A stretch of DNA of 27,635 bases from a virus. The stretch covers positions 1-27,635 of the IMG/VR virus record IMGVR_UViG_3300044716_000130. The stretch is one strand, 5' to 3'. Made by a program: the position numbers and the translations under genes. The notes under the pieces are model-generated. The model saw nothing but the letters and a program-made list of their open reading frames with translations, was not told the origin of the DNA and did no database searches. How positions within the stretch are numbered: the stretch's first letter is position 1; each line of letters opens with the position of its first letter. Below, one piece after another: positions 25,168 to 27,635 of the stretch.

Positions 25168-25434
25168 ATGGCACATTACGCATTTTTAGATAAAAACAAC
25201 ATTGTCACTGAGGTGATCACTGGCATTGATGAGACTGAGCTTATTGAAGGCTTGGATACCGAAACTTGGTATGGCAACTTTAGGGGTCAGGTTTGCAAGC
25301 GCACTTCTTACAACGGCAACTACAGGGGTCTTTATGCTGGCATTGGCTACACATACGATGAAGAGCTTGATGAGTTTATTGCTCCACAGGCAGAGAAGCC
25401 TCTAAACCTCGAAGAGCCTGAATCTGCGCTATAA
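25168..25434 (+). CDS. MAHY-type small tail-associated protein
   Basis: 88 residues: MAHYAFLDKNNIVTEVITGI, then CKRTSYNGNYRGLYAGIGYT and YDEELDEFIAP. The block (K/R)TSYNGNxRxxYAGIGYTYD is strongly conserved in a small protein of many cyanophages and pelagiphages, always near tail-fibre genes, with undescribed function. This copy is a little short for that family, with a reduced middle. AAGGA lies 6 bases before the ATG. Its presence in a likely actinobacterial phage points to exchange of adhesin genes among aquatic phages. Confidence 0.7.
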   Translation: MAHYAFLDKNNIVTEVITGIDETELIEGLDTETWYGNFRGQVCKRTSYNGNYRGLYAGIGYTYDEELDEFIAPQAEKPLNLEEPESAL

Positions 25435-25470
25435 TAAGCTTTAGATTAACACCTAACACGGGAGCATTTA

Positions 25471-25791
25471 ATGCCTAGAGTAAACCTAATCCAAGTTCGC
25501 AGAGATACTGCCGCCAACTGGACAAGCGCTAACCCTACCCTTGCTGCTGGCGAAACAGGCTTTGAGACTGACACCCGCCTAACTAAAGTCGGTACTGGAG
25601 CTGCCACTTGGACAGCCCTGCCTTACACTGCAGCATCAGTTGCAGACGGCAGCATTACTACCGCCAAGTTTGCTCCTACTGCCTCTACTACTTTTGTTGG
25701 CGGTAAAAGGATTATCGTACAGACAACCACACCAACTGCGCCTGCTGGCGGATTTGGTGTAGGCGATGTCTGGATCTCTTACACAGCTTAA
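25471..25791 (+). CDS. Short fibre protein with a second Mtd-type domain
   Basis: 106 residues. Residues 1-52 repeat the Mtd-type N-terminal domain seen in the collagen-like fibre: LIQVRRDTAANWTSANPTLA, then GETGFETDTRLTKVGTGAAT and WTALPY. Residues 55-75 (ASVADGSITTAKFAPTAS) are a common fibre linker, and the C-terminus (GFGVGDVWISYTA) is short. Full fibres normally carry a receptor domain after such a start, so this looks like a minimal or truncated fibre, or a separate base for the next gene. GGGAG precedes the ATG. Confidence 0.7.
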   Translation: MPRVNLIQVRRDTAANWTSANPTLAAGETGFETDTRLTKVGTGAATWTALPYTAASVADGSITTAKFAPTASTTFVGGKRIIVQTTTPTAPAGGFGVGDVWISYTA

Positions 25792-25804
25792 GGGGGTCTA
25801 ACTC

Positions 25805-26560
25805 ATGGCAACCGCAGCAACCAACGACAGCGCCGCCCGTGCCAGACTAACCGTAGACGCTTCTGGTGGACAAAACGTAATAAGCTGGTCAGCATCTGTT
25901 ACAGACAACAACGCAAGCTTTACTGGTTTTGGTGCTAACGGTGCAAGCTGGACCGTAACTGCTGGACCATATACCTTAGCCAGTGCTAGCAATCAAAGCT
26001 ATGACTTTGGTACTGGAAACGTCGCTGGCCCGTACTTTCCAAGGTCACAATCAGGAACTGTAACTGGTGTTCCCGCAGGAACCTACACTGTTTCTGGAAC
26101 TTTCACTACTACTGGCGTAGTTGGAACCGCAACCATAACACCATTTAGCGTTACAGTTACTTCTCCGCCTCCCCCTACCCCAGCCCCAGTATTTTCAGAT
26201 GCCACCGTTGCTAGCTCAGCAAGCATCGGCATAGCCTATAGCGATGGCGTTGCTGCTAGCAACTCGCCAAGCTATTCGGTTATCTCTGGAGCCCTACCTA
26301 CTGGGCTTAATCTAAACAGCGGTACTGGTGCGATCACTGGAACCCCTACGGTTAATGGAACATTTACATTTGTAATCAGAGCTTCCAACGCAGGAGGTAG
26401 CGTAGATACTGGTACCTTGACAATTACAGTTGTCAGTGCCGCTAGGGTCTGGAACGGCACTGCGTTTGTGCCAGGCCTAGCCAATGTATGGAACGGGACT
26501 GCCTTTGTATCTGGTATAATTAAAGTTTGGGACGGTTCAAATTGGGTAAATACCAACTAA
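25805..26560 (+). CDS. Ig-like domain adhesin with WNGT repeats
   Basis: 251 residues, beta-rich and Ser/Thr-rich. Residues about 1-120 form an uncharacterised beta domain, followed by a Pro linker (PPPPTPAP). Residues about 130-210 match a putative bacterial Ig-like (He_PIG type) domain: SYSVISGALPTGLNLNSGTG, then AITGTPTVNGTFTFVIRASN. The C-terminus has three short repeats: VWNGTAFVPGLA, VWNGTAFVSGII, VWDGSNWVN. Such domains bind cell-surface glycans in phage tails. GGGGG lies before the ATG. It is the last gene of the adhesin arm before the lysis genes. Confidence 0.75.
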   Translation: MATAATNDSAARARLTVDASGGQNVISWSASVTDNNASFTGFGANGASWTVTAGPYTLASASNQSYDFGTGNVAGPYFPRSQSGTVTGVPAGTYTVSGTFTTTGVVGTATITPFSVTVTSPPPPTPAPVFSDATVASSASIGIAYSDGVAASNSPSYSVISGALPTGLNLNSGTGAITGTPTVNGTFTFVIRASNAGGSVDTGTLTITVVSAARVWNGTAFVPGLANVWNGTAFVSGIIKVWDGSNWVNTN

Positions 26561-26572
26561 CTAGGAGTCTCA

Positions 26573-27229
26573 TTGTCAACATGGATCAGGCCTGTCGAAG
26601 GCAACATCACCCACGACTTTACTAAGCACAAGACCAGAACACCTGCGTCCGCAAACCCAGGAACTGATTACGCTGCTCCTACTGGAACACCTATCAAGGC
26701 AGCTGCCGATGGTGTTATTTCTGGAGTTGTCCCTACCTTTAAAGGTTCTGGTGGACGCATGGTCTTTCAAGATTTTCCATCTGGACACAGAGCTGACTAC
26801 CTTCACCTATCCCGCATAGATGTTCTACAGGGCCAAGAAGTAAAGCAAGGCCAGATCATTGGTTTAGTTGGCGGATCAGGACTTGGTAAAGAAAACGGCT
26901 ATGGAGCACATCTTCACTTCTCATTCCGTATGGGCGGAAGACCAACAATGGGGGAAGGCAACATAGACTACGAGATATTCCTAGCTCAGCAAGGTGGTGT
27001 TGCACCTGTTGCACCTAAGGCTCCCGCTACCCCTAAGGCACCAGCTGCAAAACCTGCTGCTAAGTCCGCCGTAAAGCCAGCCGCTACTGGAACCTACACT
27101 GTAAAAAGTGGCGACAACCTAACTAAGATTGCCAAAGCTAACAACACTACAGTTGCCAAGCTTGTGGAAATAAACGGGATAAAGAACGCTAACTTGATCA
27201 GTGTTGGTCAAGTATTGAAGCTAGGTTAA
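26573..27229 (+). CDS. M23 peptidase-LysM endolysin
   Basis: 218 residues. The start is a TTG at 26573 with AGGAG 5 bases upstream; the nearby ATG at 26581 is out of frame, and no in-frame ATG precedes the catalytic domain. Residues 8-140 are an M23 metallopeptidase: [14 protein letters not shown] around D32, YLHLS with H78, and GAHLHF with H113 and H115. The usual first zinc ligand (HxxxD) is N28 here. Residues 142-172 are an Ala/Pro/Lys linker. Residues 173-217 are a LysM domain ([16 protein letters not shown] ... VGQVLKL) that binds peptidoglycan. No signal peptide is seen, so release would need a holin, encoded just after. It cuts cross-bridges or stem peptides of the cell wall. Confidence 0.85.
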   Translation: MSTWIRPVEGNITHDFTKHKTRTPASANPGTDYAAPTGTPIKAAADGVISGVVPTFKGSGGRMVFQDFPSGHRADYLHLSRIDVLQGQEVKQGQIIGLVGGSGLGKENGYGAHLHFSFRMGGRPTMGEGNIDYEIFLAQQGGVAPVAPKAPATPKAPAAKPAAKSAVKPAATGTYTVKSGDNLTKIAKANNTTVAKLVEINGIKNANLISVGQVLKLG

Positions 27230-27239
27230 GGATAAACGC

Positions 27240-27500
27240 ATGAGAATTTGGTTAGATATCGCTAGAAGAACTGTAGCTGTCATTATTTTGAAGGTTACAG
27301 GTATCTTTGTTGGTGGAGCTGTTATTGGCCTAGAGGTTAGGGATGCTATTGCTATGGCAGCCTTTGCTGGCCTTATGGACGTTGGGCAGGAGCTATCTCG
27401 CTCTTACCTATCAGATGGCAAGCTAGACCCTGAGGAAATCAACAAGAGCTTTGGTAAGATCGCTGATTCATCCACTAAGAACAAGAGCGACAAGGCTTAG
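27240..27500 (+). CDS. Probable holin
   Basis: 86 residues. The N-terminal half is hydrophobic, with one or two membrane segments (TVAVIILKVTGIFVGGAVIG, then DAIAMAAFAGLMDVG), and the C-terminus is charged (SFGKIADSSTKNKSDKA). That size and layout, directly after an endolysin, fit a phage holin that permeabilises the membrane to time lysis. AAGGAT stands 6 bases before the ATG, and the gap to the lysin stop is 10 bases. I do not assign a holin family. Confidence 0.7.
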   Translation: MRIWLDIARRTVAVIILKVTGIFVGGAVIGLEVRDAIAMAAFAGLMDVGQELSRSYLSDGKLDPEEINKSFGKIADSSTKNKSDKA

Positions 27501-27520
27501 ACACGCCCAAAAATAGGGGC

Positions 27521-27548
27521 TTGACACACCTGCTCAGCAGGCTAGGCT
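27521..27548 (+). promoter_or_regulatory. Strong promoter with palindrome in the spacer
   Basis: TTGACA (27521-27526) is a perfect -35. It is followed after 16 bases by TAGGCT (27543-27548), an actinobacterial-type TANNNT -10. The spacer contains CCTGCT-C-AGCAGG (27529-27541), a 6+6 bp dyad that could bind a repressor or activator. It precedes a gene start at 27581 with AAGGAG. This is the best promoter in the window and probably serves a separate, perhaps early, transcription unit. Confidence 0.75.
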
Positions 27549-27580
27549 AAACCTTGAAGTACAACATGAAGGAGACGATC

Positions 27581-27635
27581 ATGCTAAAAGGGCTTACCCC
27601 GCCTGAGAAGGAATATGTCTGCGCGTTCATTAGAA
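27581..27635 (+). CDS. Start of a gene running off the window
   Basis: Eighteen codons are visible (MLKGLTPPEKEYVCAFIR), with AAGGAG 6 bases before the ATG and the strong promoter above. The opening MLKGLTPP resembles small helix-turn-helix-type proteins of actinobacteriophages that I recall only loosely, so I leave the product open. Confidence 0.6.
   Translation, partial: MLKGLTPPEKEYVCAFIR

Noticed and set aside
27505-27520. GCCC...GGGC hairpin after the holin gene as terminator
   Set aside because: Only a 4-bp stem and no T-run; it runs into the -35 box.

Overview
The window reads as a large part of a short-tailed (podovirus-type) tailed-phage genome, or an environmental contig of one. 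The best host guess is an actinobacterium. Four things point that way: a lysin pairing an M23 peptidase with LysM and no spanin pair, a small Cys-motif protein of a type common in actinobacteria and their phages, promoters with TANNNT-type -10 boxes, and a probable leaderless start. Base composition looks moderate by eye, not the very high GC of Streptomyces or Mycobacterium, which would suit aquatic actinobacteria. The host is inference. I see no integrase, repressor gene, tRNA, rRNA or CRISPR array, and no gene-free stretch longer than about 140 bases.

Layout: (1) 16-1262, + strand: two tiny lysine-rich proteins and a 289-residue protein whose C-terminal half resembles a mono-ADP-ribosyltransferase. 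This is the most speculative and most interesting gene. (2) 1243-18709, - strand, read right to left: a PD-(D/E)XK nuclease, large terminase, zinc-ribbon protein overprinted by a small membrane protein, portal, scaffold, major capsid protein, neck protein, tail-tube A-like and B-like proteins, three small virion-type proteins, a 1837-residue internal/ejection protein, and a small Cys-motif protein. There is no tape measure, tail sheath or major tail tube gene, hence the podovirus call. Hairpin terminators lie on both sides of the major capsid gene. (3) 18744-26560, + strand: an adhesin arm of about a dozen small proteins. They include a collagen-like fibre with an Mtd-type N-terminal domain, three tandem paralogous fibre proteins joined by ATGA overlaps, two glycine-rich adhesins, an Ig-like protein, and small modules familiar from marine and cyanobacterial phages. 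(4) 26573-27500, + strand: M23/LysM endolysin (TTG start) and a probable holin. (5) 27521-27635: a strong promoter with a palindrome between its -35 and -10 boxes, then the start of another gene that runs off the window.

The two late arms diverge from a 34-bp gap at 18710-18743. There a -10 box for each direction overlaps almost completely. The leftward promoter would drive packaging and virion assembly, and the rightward one adhesins and lysis. The adhesin arm shows duplication and fragmentation: a glycine-rich/MAHY cassette appears twice, once in damaged form. Recurrent W-N-G-T-x-W-type aromatic modules turn up in several otherwise different proteins.
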